Shown: positions 34,808-43,578, numbered from the stretch's first letter. The stretch: DNA of 64,000 nt from Desulfobulbaceae bacterium (GCA_020444175.1 JAHLLM010000013.1:62001-126000); one strand, 5' to 3'. Notes: a model not told the origin generated them from the letters alone. A program made the numbers and translations.

Positions 34808-34976
34808 GCGAATCGGGTAGCCCGGGGGGGGCTCCCCCAATCCCCCACAACACCCCGCATACGGCTCCGCACGGAGCGTTTCATTAAGGTTATCGGGCCG
34901 AAGCCGGATAGTGAGTCTTCACCCACTGATCTTTGACAGATATCACCCCCTGTTCTTTCAGCCATTTATTGGTCAT
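34808..34976 (-). mobile_element. Group II intron 3'-end remnant with reverse transcriptase C-terminus
   Basis: On the minus strand, 34976-34890 encodes MTNKWLKEQGVISVKDQW and VKTHYPASAR then stop, which resembles the last residues of group II intron maturase/reverse transcriptases. It is followed by GTGCGGAGCCGTATGCGGGG, TTGTGGGGG, a GGGGGAGCCCCCC hairpin and CTACCCGAT, the kind of tail found at the 3' end of these introns. An in-frame stop lies just upstream of the fragment, so only the end survives. A shorter copy of the tail is at 50142-50184. Confidence 0.65.
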
Positions 34977-35038
34977 TTCTTAAAAGGGAATGGAACCGAG
35001 AGGCCTCTGACCTACTTGATAATTAAGGTAAAATAAAT

Positions 35039-35359
35039 ATGGAATTTCCCTGGTCAAAAACGGAAAAGAAAATTGCCCGAAAGGCTTTCGATCTCGCATA
35101 TGACAGAAAGTGCCAAGAGATAATCGAACAAATCAAGCGGAGAAAATTATCAACCGGCGAGGATATTTGGAAACTCGGAAGTTACATTCACAAACAACAA
35201 AAAGAAATAGATCGTTTGTTCGACTACCGATATTCACAACTCGTTTTGGTATTTGCCATACTCATAAAGAAAAAACTACTATCGCTAGAAGATCTTGCGG
35301 GTTTAAATGACGAAAAGATAGACATAATTAATAAAACTCTAGAAATAGCCAGTCACTAA
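35039..35359 (+). CDS. Fluorescence-recovery-protein (FRP)-like protein
   Basis: The 106-residue protein is all-helical and has the FRP arrangement: FPWSKTEKKIARKAFDLAYD at the start, EDIWKLGSYIHKQQKEID in the middle, and RLFDYRYSQLVLVFAIL with LLSLEDLAGLNDEKI at the end. In cyanobacteria, FRP binds the active orange carotenoid protein and speeds its return to the dark state. The DYRYS segment and the Trp-x-Leu that mark the family are conserved here. No orange-carotenoid-protein gene or photosynthesis gene is in the window, so its partner must be different or unknown. Homologues outside cyanobacteria have been reported. It is a lone gene in a mobile-DNA segment. Confidence 0.75.
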   Translation: MEFPWSKTEKKIARKAFDLAYDRKCQEIIEQIKRRKLSTGEDIWKLGSYIHKQQKEIDRLFDYRYSQLVLVFAILIKKKLLSLEDLAGLNDEKIDIINKTLEIASH

Positions 35360-35829
35360 ACCGGACCGTCCACCAGTCGCGCTACTTGTCAACGTTTCCG
35401 CATCGCTAGCAATTTGACAGGGCACAACTCGGGCCGGTTATCTCTACGTTCAGTCCTTGAGATTGCCAATCAAACCACAAGAATTTCTCAATTTATCTCT
35501 GGTTGATCTTCTTACTGCACATCTCTGATTTCAAAAGTCCATATTCTATATTAAATAGTGATTACCACCGTATTTCAGCCGGCACAAAGAGAGTTCTTAG
35601 TTTTTCCTGTCATCTCGGTGTCTCACAAGCTCGCTTACCGGAACGGATGTGAGAAATCTTAATATCTGTGGTGACAGATTTCTCCCGTTGGTCGAAATGA
35701 CACCATTTGCATTTTATGTCTACAAATCAACCTGTTAATGAGCCAATAATATATCATTGGCTGAAATTCTTTGGTAATCATATATTAAATTTAAACAGAA
35801 TTTGCCTCTATACAAATTCTCAGTAGCCA

Positions 35830-35899
35830 CCCGCCGTCACTCCCGCCTCCGCGGGAGTGACGGCGGGCCTGATTATGTCATTCCCGCGGAGGCGGGAAT
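35830..35899. repeat. Two REP-like palindromes
   Basis: CCCGCCGTCACTCCCGC at 35830-35846 pairs perfectly over 17 bp with 35851-35867 across a 4-base loop. ATTCCCGC at 35880-35887 pairs with GCGGGAAT at 35892-35899. The second has the dRS3-like ATTCCCGC-N4-GCGGGAAT form found dispersed in many genomes. Confidence 0.8.
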
Positions 35900-35944
35900 C
35901 CAGTATTGGAAACTTGGCGACAGGAAAGCGACAATTTTTAACTG

Positions 35945-36085
35945 GTGTCTGTCCAGAAATAGGTCATTTTGTTCGAGATCAAGGATTGCGCAAAAAATTA
36001 CCGGAGGCATATATACGATATCCCGAGGATAATTTTTTAAGCATAACGCAGATATCGGTCAAAAGGGCCATTTATGGACAGGCAC
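35945..36085. mobile_element. 141-bp MITE-like element, copy 2
   Basis: It has the same ends (GTGTCTGTCC and GGACAGGCAC) and length as copy 1, with differences only at the CGATAT[T/C]CCG and GCAT[G/A]ACG positions. It is flanked by perfect 6-bp direct repeats TAACTG at 35939-35944 and 36086-36091, the reverse complement of the CAGTTA flanking copy 1. Confidence 0.85.
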
Positions 36086-36330
36086 TAACTGAGAATTTTT
36101 CATAAGCATTAAACAGAATAATTAAAAATTATTCTGAAAAAACTGTTGAGTTTTACGATTTATCGTCTGATAAGGCAGATGAACAGTATCCAATAGTAAA
36201 TTTTTGTGATGAATGTTATGAAGAACAAACTTATTAAAGGGGAAGAGGAGGAGATCCTCATCCTCATGAACAGTATATTTTGAAGGATTTTTTTTACAAA
36301 TACAACTGCACGAACAAGGAGAGCAGAACA

Positions 36331-37023
36331 ATGGACTACTCATCCGAGATTAAAGAAATGATCTGCGTGGCAAAGGGCCCGAACAACGGCCCTTCCCCTA
36401 TCCCCCAGGAAGGGGCATGGGTGCAGGCCAGAGAGATCAGCGACATTTCAGGCCTGACCCATGGCGTGGGTTGGTGCGCTCCCCAGCAGGGGGCCTGCAA
36501 ACTCACACTTAATGTCAAAAATGGAATCATCGAAGAGGCCCTGGTTGAAACAATCGGCTGCACGGGAATGACTCATTCGGCAGCAATGGCTGCTGAAATC
36601 CTCTCCGGCAAGACGATACTTGAGGCGCTGAACACCGATCTTGTTTGCGACGCCATAAACGTCGCCATGCGGGAACTGTTTCTTCAGATCAGCTATGGAC
36701 GTACCCAGACAGCCTTTTCCGAGGGCGGCCTCCCAGTGGGTGCCGGTCTTGAGGACTTGGGCAAAGGACTCAGGAGCGTTACAGGCACCATGTACTCCAC
36801 CAAGGCCAAGGGGCCCCGCTACCTGGAAATGGCCGAAGGCTATGTCACCAGGCTGGGATTGGATGATAACGAAGAAATTATCGGCTACGAATTCGTCCGC
36901 ATGGGACCGATGATGGAAATGATCGCCAAGGGAACCGATCCCCAAGAAGCGCTTGAAAAATGCACCGGCACATACGGCAGGATGGCGGATGCAGTAAAGA
37001 CTATCAACCCGAGACACGAATAG
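36331..37023 (+). CDS. NifU-like iron-sulfur scaffold protein
   Basis: The start at ATG 36331 follows AAGGAG; the product has 230 residues. VGWCAPQQGACKLTLNVKNG and VETIGCTGMTHSAAMAAEIL with LSGKTILEALNTDLVCDAIN resemble the NifU/IscU N-terminal scaffold, with Cys residues in the expected three positions. It is longer than IscU and ends in a segment (GYEFVRMGPMMEMIAKGTDP) I cannot assign. It is 18 bases upstream of the GGGtGRT gene, a pairing I recall from Clostridia and Desulfobacterota. A role in Fe-S cluster delivery to the partner is plausible but unproven. Confidence 0.8.
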   Translation: MDYSSEIKEMICVAKGPNNGPSPIPQEGAWVQAREISDISGLTHGVGWCAPQQGACKLTLNVKNGIIEEALVETIGCTGMTHSAAMAAEILSGKTILEALNTDLVCDAINVAMRELFLQISYGRTQTAFSEGGLPVGAGLEDLGKGLRSVTGTMYSTKAKGPRYLEMAEGYVTRLGLDDNEEIIGYEFVRMGPMMEMIAKGTDPQEALEKCTGTYGRMADAVKTINPRHE

Positions 37024-37041
37024 GAAGCAGGAGAAAGACAA

Positions 37042-38040
37042 ATGGCATTGTTTGAAAGTTATGAACGTAGAATAAACCAGATCACTCCTCTTCTTGAAGA
37101 ACACGGCATCGCCTCCCTGGAAGAGGCTGAAAAAATCTGCAAGGACAAGGGGCTCGACATCTACAAGCTGGTCCGCGAAGTGCAGCCGATATGCTTTGAA
37201 AATGCATGCTGGGCCTATCTCACCGGCTCTGCTGTTGCTATCAAAAAGGGGCAGACCGTTGCCTCTGAAATCGCCAAAACCCTGGGTCTGGGGCTCCAGG
37301 CGTTCTGCATACCCGGTTCGGTGGCGGATGACCGCAAGGTAGGCATCGGCCACGGTAACCTCGCCTCCATGCTGCTCCTTGAAGAAACCGAATGCTTTGC
37401 TTTCGTAGCCGGTCACGAATCATTTGCCGCAGCAGAGGGCGCCATCGGCCTGGCCCGATCCGCCAACAAGGCACGCAATAAACCTCTGCGGGTAATCTTA
37501 AACGGCCTGGGCAAGGACGCGGCCCATATCATTTCACGCATCAACGGCTTCACCCATGTCCAGACCAGCTTTGATTATGCCTCCGGCAAGCTGACCATCG
37601 TCAAGGAAACACCCTATTCCAGCGGGGAAAGGGGCAAGGTCAAGTGTTACGGAGCAGACGATGTACGCGAGGGAGTGGCCATTAATCATCACGAGGGAGT
37701 AGATGTTTCCATCACCGGCAACTCCACCAATCCCACTCGATTCCAGCATCCGGTCGTGGGCACGTACAAGAAAGAATGTCAACAGATCGGCAAGAAGTAT
37801 TTTTCTGTTGCCTCGGGCGGCGGCACCGGCCGCACCCTTCACCCCGATAACATGGGTGCCGGGCCCGCCTCTTACGGCATGACCGATACCATGGGCCGCA
37901 TGCATTCCGATGCCCAGTTTGCCGGCTCCTCCTCCGTGCCGGCCCATGTAGAGATGATGGGGCTGATCGGCATGGGCAACAACCCCATGGTCGGTGCCTC
38001 CGTGGCCGTGGCCGTTGCAGTTGAGCAGGCCATGAAATAA
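37042..38040 (+). CDS. GGGtGRT protein
   Basis: The 332-residue protein bears its family signature SGGGTGRTLHPDNMGAGPAS, followed by YGMTDTMGRMHSDAQFAGSS and MMGLIGMGNNPMVGASVAVA. The N-terminal third contains CFENACWAYLTGSAVAIKKG and a GSVADDRKVGIGHGNLAS segment. The family is conserved in anaerobes and named after the motif; no biochemical function is known to me. It is translationally close to the NifU-like gene (18-base gap, GGAGAAAG ribosome site), and both end at a strong terminator, so they form a two-gene operon. The glycine-rich loops suggest nucleotide or cofactor binding. Confidence 0.88.
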   Translation: MALFESYERRINQITPLLEEHGIASLEEAEKICKDKGLDIYKLVREVQPICFENACWAYLTGSAVAIKKGQTVASEIAKTLGLGLQAFCIPGSVADDRKVGIGHGNLASMLLLEETECFAFVAGHESFAAAEGAIGLARSANKARNKPLRVILNGLGKDAAHIISRINGFTHVQTSFDYASGKLTIVKETPYSSGERGKVKCYGADDVREGVAINHHEGVDVSITGNSTNPTRFQHPVVGTYKKECQQIGKKYFSVASGGGTGRTLHPDNMGAGPASYGMTDTMGRMHSDAQFAGSSSVPAHVEMMGLIGMGNNPMVGASVAVAVAVEQAMK

Positions 38041-38198
38041 GACAATATCGCATTGATACCCTTAAGGGTGAAAAGCCCTGAAGCTGACCATCCGTCAACT
38101 TAATATAAAAAAGTTACATACGAGTCGGCGACGGTTGCGTGTTTTTTTCACCCTAAAGGACATAAATACGAAACCGCCAAATAAAGCATCCTCCACTT

Positions 38199-38237
38199 GT
38201 CAAAAGATCCGGAAAGAAAAAGCCCGGATCTTTTGAC
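38199..38237 (+). terminator. Terminator hairpin after the GGGtGRT gene
   Basis: GTCAAAAGATCCGG at 38199-38212 pairs over 14 perfect bases with CCGGATCTTTTGAC at 38224-38237. The T-run downstream is short (GGTTTCC), so it could also be a stabilising 3' structure. It lies 159 bases after the stop. Confidence 0.65.
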
Positions 38238-38341
38238 GGTTTCCTAAAAAATCAGTCGATCACTGTTGATACGCGTTTTAACATAAATATATAATCTTTT
38301 TTGTAAGGCTTGCTTCTTCAGAAAACACAAAGGCAAAAAAA

Positions 38342-39487
38342 ATGGACACCATGTTTACCTATCAGAAAACAAATCGATATTTTGCCCAGATCGCCACGGG
38401 GCTGGAATCCTATGGCGCTGAAGAGCTTCAAAAGCTTGGAGCAACTGACATAAAAACAGGCTTTCGCGGTATATATTTTTCAGCGGATCTCGCCACTTTT
38501 TACCGCATCAATTATATGACCCGTCTCTGCTCCAGAATCCTGGCCCAACTCCAGAGTTTCGACTGCCACAGCACAAAATATCTCTACAAGACGGCCCAAA
38601 AGATTGACTGGTCTCTTTTACTTGCTGTTGACAGCTCTTTTGCCATATCAGCATCCGTTGCCAACAGCAAAATAAGGCACTCCCAGTATGCCGCACTCTG
38701 TTTAAAGGACGCTATTGTCGACCAGTTCCGAGACAAAGAGGGTATCCGTCCCGATATTGACAAAAAAAATCCCGATATCAGGCTTCATCTCCGAATAGAC
38801 AGCAACAAGGCGACGATAAGTCTGGATGCATCCGGTGGGTCTTTGCACAGAAGAGGATACAGACAGCAAACGGTCGAAGCCTCCATGCAGGAAACACTTG
38901 CCGCAGCCATCATATATCTGTCCGGCTGGAACGGAGAAACACCTCTCATTGATCCGATGTGCGGTTCCGGCACCATACTGAGTGAAGCACTCATGCATTA
39001 TTGCCATATTCCGGCATCATATCTTCGCCAAAGATTCGGTTTCGAGGCGCTGCCCGAATTTGATGTCAATCTCTGGAACCGGATAAAATCCGAGGAAAAC
39101 AGCAAAATACGCCGACTGCCAAACGGGTTACTCTTTGGCAGTGACATCTCAAATGATGCTGTCGATGCAGCCATGGCAAACAATACACTTCTGCCCCACG
39201 GCGCGAAAATTGTGTTCAAGAAAAAAGCCTACCAGGACATTCCCTCCATAGATCATGCCACAATCATTACCAACCCTCCTTATGGCATTCGTTTAAAACA
39301 AAAAGGCGGAATGACCGTGTTTATGCGGGAGTTGAGCGATTTTATTAAAAACAGATGCCACAAGTCCACCCTCTTTCTTTATCTTGGTAAGCCCGATCTT
39401 GCTCAACATATCAGGCTGAAACCTTCGTGGAAGAAAGACCTTACGAATGGCGGTCTCAAGGGGCAACTGATCAAATTCAAATTCTGA
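38342..39487 (+). CDS. THUMP-domain rRNA N2-guanine methyltransferase (RlmL/RlmK N-terminal type)
   Basis: The 381-residue protein has an N-terminal ferredoxin-like/THUMP region (AQIATGLESYGAEELQKLGA, then SFDCHSTKYLYKTAQKIDW). A SAM-dependent methyltransferase domain follows: TPLIDPMCGSGTILSEALM is motif I, LFGSDISNDAVDAAMAN motif II and ATIITNPPYGIRLK motif IV. The NPPYG signature and THUMP fusion place it with E. coli RlmL (m2G2445 of 23S rRNA) and its relatives; the second RlmK domain is lacking. It appears to be monocistronic, after a 300-base gap with the preceding operon terminator. Confidence 0.88.
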   Translation: MDTMFTYQKTNRYFAQIATGLESYGAEELQKLGATDIKTGFRGIYFSADLATFYRINYMTRLCSRILAQLQSFDCHSTKYLYKTAQKIDWSLLLAVDSSFAISASVANSKIRHSQYAALCLKDAIVDQFRDKEGIRPDIDKKNPDIRLHLRIDSNKATISLDASGGSLHRRGYRQQTVEASMQETLAAAIIYLSGWNGETPLIDPMCGSGTILSEALMHYCHIPASYLRQRFGFEALPEFDVNLWNRIKSEENSKIRRLPNGLLFGSDISNDAVDAAMANNTLLPHGAKIVFKKKAYQDIPSIDHATIITNPPYGIRLKQKGGMTVFMRELSDFIKNRCHKSTLFLYLGKPDLAQHIRLKPSWKKDLTNGGLKGQLIKFKF

Positions 39488-39616
39488 TTTCTGCCGCTCC
39501 AACCTCTAACAATCTTTTTCTTCTTTGACATATGCACTTTCTTTTTGGATAATGGAAAGGTTGTTGCCGTAAATAATATATCTTTCCAACTATCTGACAT
39601 CATTAAGAGAGGTGCT

Positions 39617-41317
39617 ATGGACAGAGTCGGACAGTCGCTCAAAAAGAACGTCGACATAATGAAATCGCGGGTCACAAAATACGCGATTTATGGAGTATTA
39701 ATAGCCATATTGGCCATTATCGTGGCAACTCTTTTGAGCAGTTTTTTCCAGTTTGGCAAACTATCCCTGGATAATTTTCTGGAAGCGCAAAAATCCAACA
39801 CCACCCTCTGGGTTCTGGATGCAATGCCCTTTATTTTTGCTTTCTGGGGTCAATATGTCAGTTCTATCATGGCCTATGAGGCCGGTTCTCTGGTCATTGA
39901 TCAGACCCAGGAACTCAGAAGTCAGACAGCAGCCCTGCAGTATCAGGCAGCACACGATGCCACCCACGACGCTCTTACCGATCTGCCCAACCGCGTTCTT
40001 CTCCGTGATCGTCTTCTGCAGGCAATCAACACCGCTCAAAGGGACAACAAAAAACTTGCCTTCCTCCTTCTTGACCTTGACCACTTCAAGGAAATTAACG
40101 ATACCTTGGGCCATTATAACGGGGACAGACTGTTAAAACATTTGGCTCTCAGACTACAGAACGTCATGAGGGCATCGGACACCCTGGCCAGGCTCGGCGG
40201 TGATGAGTTCGGTATCCTTCTGCCAATTATCAAGGAAAGTGATGATGTGCAGATTGTTGCCGGGAAAATTCAAAAATCACTCCGTTCCCCTTTTGTACTG
40301 GAAGGTCTCAAGCTGGAAGTTCAGGCCAGTATGGGCATTGCCATCTATCCGGAACACGGAAAAGACGTTGATACCCTCATGCAGCGCGCCGATGTGGCTA
40401 TGTATGTTGCCAAGCAAGACAATCAACAGGTCACCGTTTACTCAACAGAACTTGACAAACATACTCCTCAGAAGCTGACCCTGGTGGGCGAGCTTCGCCA
40501 GGCCATTGAGAATGAGGAACTGCGTTTGCATTACCAACCTAAAATTGATCTCAGATCAGACAGCATCAAAAGTGTGGAGGCACTTGTACGTTGGCAGCAC
40601 CCCCAACATGGCTTTATGCCCCCGGATGAATTTATTCCTCTGGCGGAAAGAACCGGACTCATCAAACAGCTTTCCACCTGGGTTATCAAGCATGCCTTTG
40701 GGCAGGCCGTTGCCTGGCATAAAAAAGGAATGAAACTCAGCGTGGCAATCAACCTGAGCCCATCCACATTGCTGGATACGGATTTCCCAGACGCCATTAC
40801 CGGCATGCTTGCCATGTACAATCTTCCGCCCCACTACATTACCTTTGAGATCACGGAGGGCTCAATTATCAAGGACCCGGAGCGGGCCATGGAAATTCTT
40901 GTTCGTCTCTCCGAAATGGGTATTCACCTTTCAATTGATGACTTCGGCACAGGCTATTCATCCCTTGCTTATCTGAAAAAACTGCCGGTAAATGAATTAA
41001 AAATCGACAAATCATTTGTCATGGACATGCTGGAAAACGAAAATGATGCGGTTATCGTACGGTCAACCATTGACCTTGCCCACAACCTTGGCCTTCAGGT
41101 TGTAGCGGAAGGAGTTGAAAACAAAGAGACAGCAGCGCACCTCAAATCCCTTGGCTGCGACATACTGCAAGGCTACCATTTCAGCAAACCCCTCAGCAGT
41201 GAAGACTTTGATGCATGGTTTGGCTCACAAAAAATTCCAGAAGCGAAAAACAGGATATCGAGACAATCCAGTCATCACCAAACTGTTCATCAAGGCTTAT
41301 CTTATGGGCACAAATAA
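39617..41317 (+). CDS. Membrane-anchored GGDEF-EAL protein (c-di-GMP synthesis and/or breakdown)
   Basis: I prefer ATG 39617 (after AGAGAGG) over the in-frame codon 24 residues upstream. The 566-residue protein has a transmembrane segment (YAIYGVLIAILAIIVATLLS), a second hydrophobic segment near residue 85 and a short coiled coil. The GGDEF domain has the canonical LARLGGDEFG, and the EAL domain has EALVRWQHPQ, ITEGSIIKD, DDFGTGYSSLAYL and KIDKSFV. All key residues for both activities appear intact, so the net activity cannot be predicted. It shares a bidirectional terminator with the cytochrome gene. Confidence 0.93.
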   Translation: MDRVGQSLKKNVDIMKSRVTKYAIYGVLIAILAIIVATLLSSFFQFGKLSLDNFLEAQKSNTTLWVLDAMPFIFAFWGQYVSSIMAYEAGSLVIDQTQELRSQTAALQYQAAHDATHDALTDLPNRVLLRDRLLQAINTAQRDNKKLAFLLLDLDHFKEINDTLGHYNGDRLLKHLALRLQNVMRASDTLARLGGDEFGILLPIIKESDDVQIVAGKIQKSLRSPFVLEGLKLEVQASMGIAIYPEHGKDVDTLMQRADVAMYVAKQDNQQVTVYSTELDKHTPQKLTLVGELRQAIENEELRLHYQPKIDLRSDSIKSVEALVRWQHPQHGFMPPDEFIPLAERTGLIKQLSTWVIKHAFGQAVAWHKKGMKLSVAINLSPSTLLDTDFPDAITGMLAMYNLPPHYITFEITEGSIIKDPERAMEILVRLSEMGIHLSIDDFGTGYSSLAYLKKLPVNELKIDKSFVMDMLENENDAVIVRSTIDLAHNLGLQVVAEGVENKETAAHLKSLGCDILQGYHFSKPLSSEDFDAWFGSQKIPEAKNRISRQSSHHQTVHQGLSYGHK

Positions 41318-41351
41318 AAAGAGGCAAAGGAAACGCCCACTGCCTCTTTTT
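41316..41351. terminator. Bidirectional intrinsic terminator
   Basis: AAAAAGAGGCA (41316-41326) pairs with TGCCTCTTTTT (41341-41351), giving T-runs on both strands. It lies between the convergent GGDEF-EAL gene and the cytochrome gene and overlaps the stop codon of the former. Confidence 0.8.
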
Positions 41352-41418
41352 AAGTTGCTTCAAAGCATCAGGAAATTCATGCTCTCAAGAGAGATTAACA
41401 GAGAAAATTTCCAGCTCG

Positions 41419-42882
41419 TTAACTTCCTTTGTTAATCGTCACACTCTTTTTCACCATGTCAATGACCGGCAGGACAGGCACCTCTGTAATGCCGTAGATT
41501 TCATTTAAATGTATATCATCAGGGACCACACTGAGTAACTTCTCCGCAACCTTCTGTTCAGCCTGGCGATAGCGCAGCATAACATCAATGGTTATGGGCT
41601 GGCCTTTTTCTGCTGCCAAGCCATAATGGACATCTTTATATCCTTTGGGCGGGATTGTTTCATGGCGGGCAAAAGACTGTATTTCCCAGGGATCAAGGGC
41701 AAAATGGAAACCATCATTCTGACCATCGGAATTCAGTAAACGCACGTCAGGGGGGAGATTGCCTTTTGCGTCGACTGTCCCTGTTGTCATTATTACCTTG
41801 CCATCCTTATCTTTGGCTGTAATTTCGAGCCACATCTGTCTGATATTGGTCAGGGAAGTGGGGAGATTGTGACCGGCCCGCATATTTTTCACCCGCACTT
41901 TTATTTCTGCAAGCTTATCATTTCGGTATATCGGCGAAACCTCAAGATCCGCTGCAGCCTGAAGACGGGCCACGGCCATTTCAAATTTATTATGGGCATT
42001 GACAGCAAGCTCGTCATTCCCTGATTTTTTGGCAGCAAGCTCGGTCAGGTAATAGAGAAGAAAATTTGCACCATTAAAATAATGGTGATACTCATCTCTT
42101 TTGGGCCGAATAAATTCATCGGCAGAACGTTTGAATGCGTCAATTTCAACCATATGGCAATCCTGGCACTCTATTCCTTTTGCAGCATACGGCCCATTTT
42201 TCCATTCCATATACGTTGCTTCAAGTGGTGTGTGGGTTTCATAATGGAAAACCTGATGACAGGACGCGCAAAGTTCAGACTGCAGAAAGAGCGGGTTCTG
42301 GACGCATTCATGAAAATCTTCACCACATCCCTCTTCTACTGGAAAAGGTCCATTTTTGGTGAGTATCGGTCCATCTTCGCCGTCTTTACCCGGTGATAGA
42401 ATCATCGAGCCGTTTTCCGGTTGATGATATGGCGTCTGCCAGTGAGTGTGATCGGTAATGGAATGACACACATCACACGATACCCCGGCCATGGCCAAGG
42501 GACTCAATCCTGTTAGTCCGGCCCCTTTGATTTCGCCTTTCACCACCGCTGCCGGAGTATGACAACCCTCGCACTGTTTGGCAATTTCGTGTCCTGCCTT
42601 CTTGATGGCCATGTTCAGCTCACCCTGGTAAACCGGGTCCTGGAAAGCAAGTGAATGCATTGACCCCATCCACTCTTCATACTGCTGCGGATGACACTCC
42701 GCACATGTCTCAGGCGGAGTAAAATCCGCCCCGGTTTTATTCCACTTCACAAGCGAAGGAGCATATGGATAAAAATCCTTGTCAACCTCCATACGCCCGC
42801 CTTCTGCAAATGCGTGGGTTACCAAAGCAAACGGCAAAATAATTGATCCCACTATTGCAGCAATTTTCATTTTCTTTTTCAT
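41419..42882 (-). CDS. Pentahaem c-type cytochrome (cytochrome c554-like)
   Basis: From ATG 42882, after AAAGGATTGGTG, the product has about 487 residues with a signal peptide (AAIVGSIILPFALVTHAFA). Five CXXCH haem sites are visible: CAECH, CEGCH, CDVCH, CASCH and CQDCH, in the first 260 residues. Distal His or Met ligands are likely in GSMHSLAF and NLPTS regions. The C-terminal half is beta-rich with no haem sites and may dock a partner. Such cytochromes move electrons in the periplasm in sulfate, sulfur or metal-respiring bacteria. There are no reductase subunits next door, so the partner is unknown. The upstream region contains a possible FNR-family site at 43255-43268, far from the start. 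Confidence 0.9.
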   Translation of the reverse strand: MKKKMKIAAIVGSIILPFALVTHAFAEGGRMEVDKDFYPYAPSLVKWNKTGADFTPPETCAECHPQQYEEWMGSMHSLAFQDPVYQGELNMAIKKAGHEIAKQCEGCHTPAAVVKGEIKGAGLTGLSPLAMAGVSCDVCHSITDHTHWQTPYHQPENGSMILSPGKDGEDGPILTKNGPFPVEEGCGEDFHECVQNPLFLQSELCASCHQVFHYETHTPLEATYMEWKNGPYAAKGIECQDCHMVEIDAFKRSADEFIRPKRDEYHHYFNGANFLLYYLTELAAKKSGNDELAVNAHNKFEMAVARLQAAADLEVSPIYRNDKLAEIKVRVKNMRAGHNLPTSLTNIRQMWLEITAKDKDGKVIMTTGTVDAKGNLPPDVRLLNSDGQNDGFHFALDPWEIQSFARHETIPPKGYKDVHYGLAAEKGQPITIDVMLRYRQAEQKVAEKLLSVVPDDIHLNEIYGITEVPVLPVIDMVKKSVTINKGS

Positions 42883-43578
42883 CACCAATCCTTTCACATA
42901 ACAATTTTCATACATTGATCACCGAGGGATAGAATGTATACAATTTTTTTGCCTCAAATAGGAAAACAAACAATTCGTCCATCGTGACCTGCCCTTAGAA
43001 CCAAATGCCTCCTTTTCTGTTTCCCATCTTTATTAATGAAACAGAAAAAAGGGAGGAGGAAAACTTCTGACACCGAGCTTTCCTCCCTCCAAAAAAATCA
43101 ATCAAAAGCCATTTCCGTTTTCACACCTTCCTCCTAGGAATAATTACTAAATACCCAAAAATGACTCAAATGGAAAGAAAAATTTTTCATTAAACGGAAT
43201 TTTAATTTCACCAAAACCCTCTAACCATACTTCCGATAGAGCGATACATCAATATTGATCAGGGTCAATTTTTTCTAGCAAAGAAGAAAACGTGAAAGTT
43301 CTGTGAAACTTTCTCTGGCAACAACGAACGTGGCTGTTTGTAAAATAATCGTACCTTGGATTTGACAATCTCACCTGGGCTCATTGCCAACTTGTCCTGC
43401 CTATGGAACTTGCCGGAGTGCAAAGCGAGAAAGCGATGTCTGGACATTCTGGCCGGGCAGCAAAACGAATAAACCTTTGTTTGTTTTGCCCTCTTTTTGT
43501 CATATTAAGCTTATTACCCGAAAAGGGGACCTGCGGGATAATTGACAGATCACCAAGAAAGGTGTATGTACACTGTTT
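42883..43578. other. Long intergenic region with hairpins; possible small RNAs
   Basis: About 700 bases between two divergent genes. Two adjacent stems lie at 43012-43051 (TTTCTGTTTC with GAAACAGAAA) and 43048-43098 (GGGAGGAGGAAAA with TTTCCTCCCTCC). Read on the minus strand, the second is followed by a T6 run, as in a terminator. On the plus strand, 43455-43491 (GGG...CAAAAC with GTTTTG-CCC) is followed by TCTTTTT, also terminator-like. TTGAT-CAGG-GTCAA at 43255-43268 resembles an FNR/HcpR-family site. No gene ends at either terminator, so untranslated RNAs may be encoded here. Confidence 0.4.
43542..43573 (+). promoter_or_regulatory. marR promoter with overlapping palindromic operator
   Basis: TTGACA (43542-43547) is followed after 17 bases by TATGTA (43565-43570), which lies inside the palindrome GTGTA-TG-TACAC at 43562-43573. 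Binding there would block the promoter. Transcription would start about six bases before or at ATG 43579, so the marR mRNA is probably leaderless; no Shine-Dalgarno sequence precedes the ATG. Confidence 0.7.

Larger units (their letters stand above)
35360..36330. other. Repeat-rich intergenic region
   Basis: About 970 bases without a gene. Immediately after the FRP-like stop is an inverted repeat (AACCGG-A-CCG near 35360 and CGGGCCGGTT near 35431). Around 35608-35702 lie TGTCAT and ATGACA ends enclosing AGATTTCTCCCGTTGGTCGA, which looks like an old repeat. Two REP palindromes (35830-35899) and the second 141-bp element (35945-36085) follow. A short GAGGAGGA / TCCTCATCCTC stem near 36246-36266 precedes the NifU-like gene. 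Confidence 0.5.

Noticed and set aside
35357-35450. Inverted repeat after the FRP-like stop as a third attC site
   Set aside because: Outer arms ACTAAAC and GTTCAGT pair only partly, no R''-L'' spacer is present and the inner arms overlap the R'' box, so the geometry is wrong for attC.
36448-37416. 322-codon antisense frame across the NifU-like and GGGtGRT genes
   Set aside because: Both sense proteins have strong family signatures; the antisense product has no recognisable motif.
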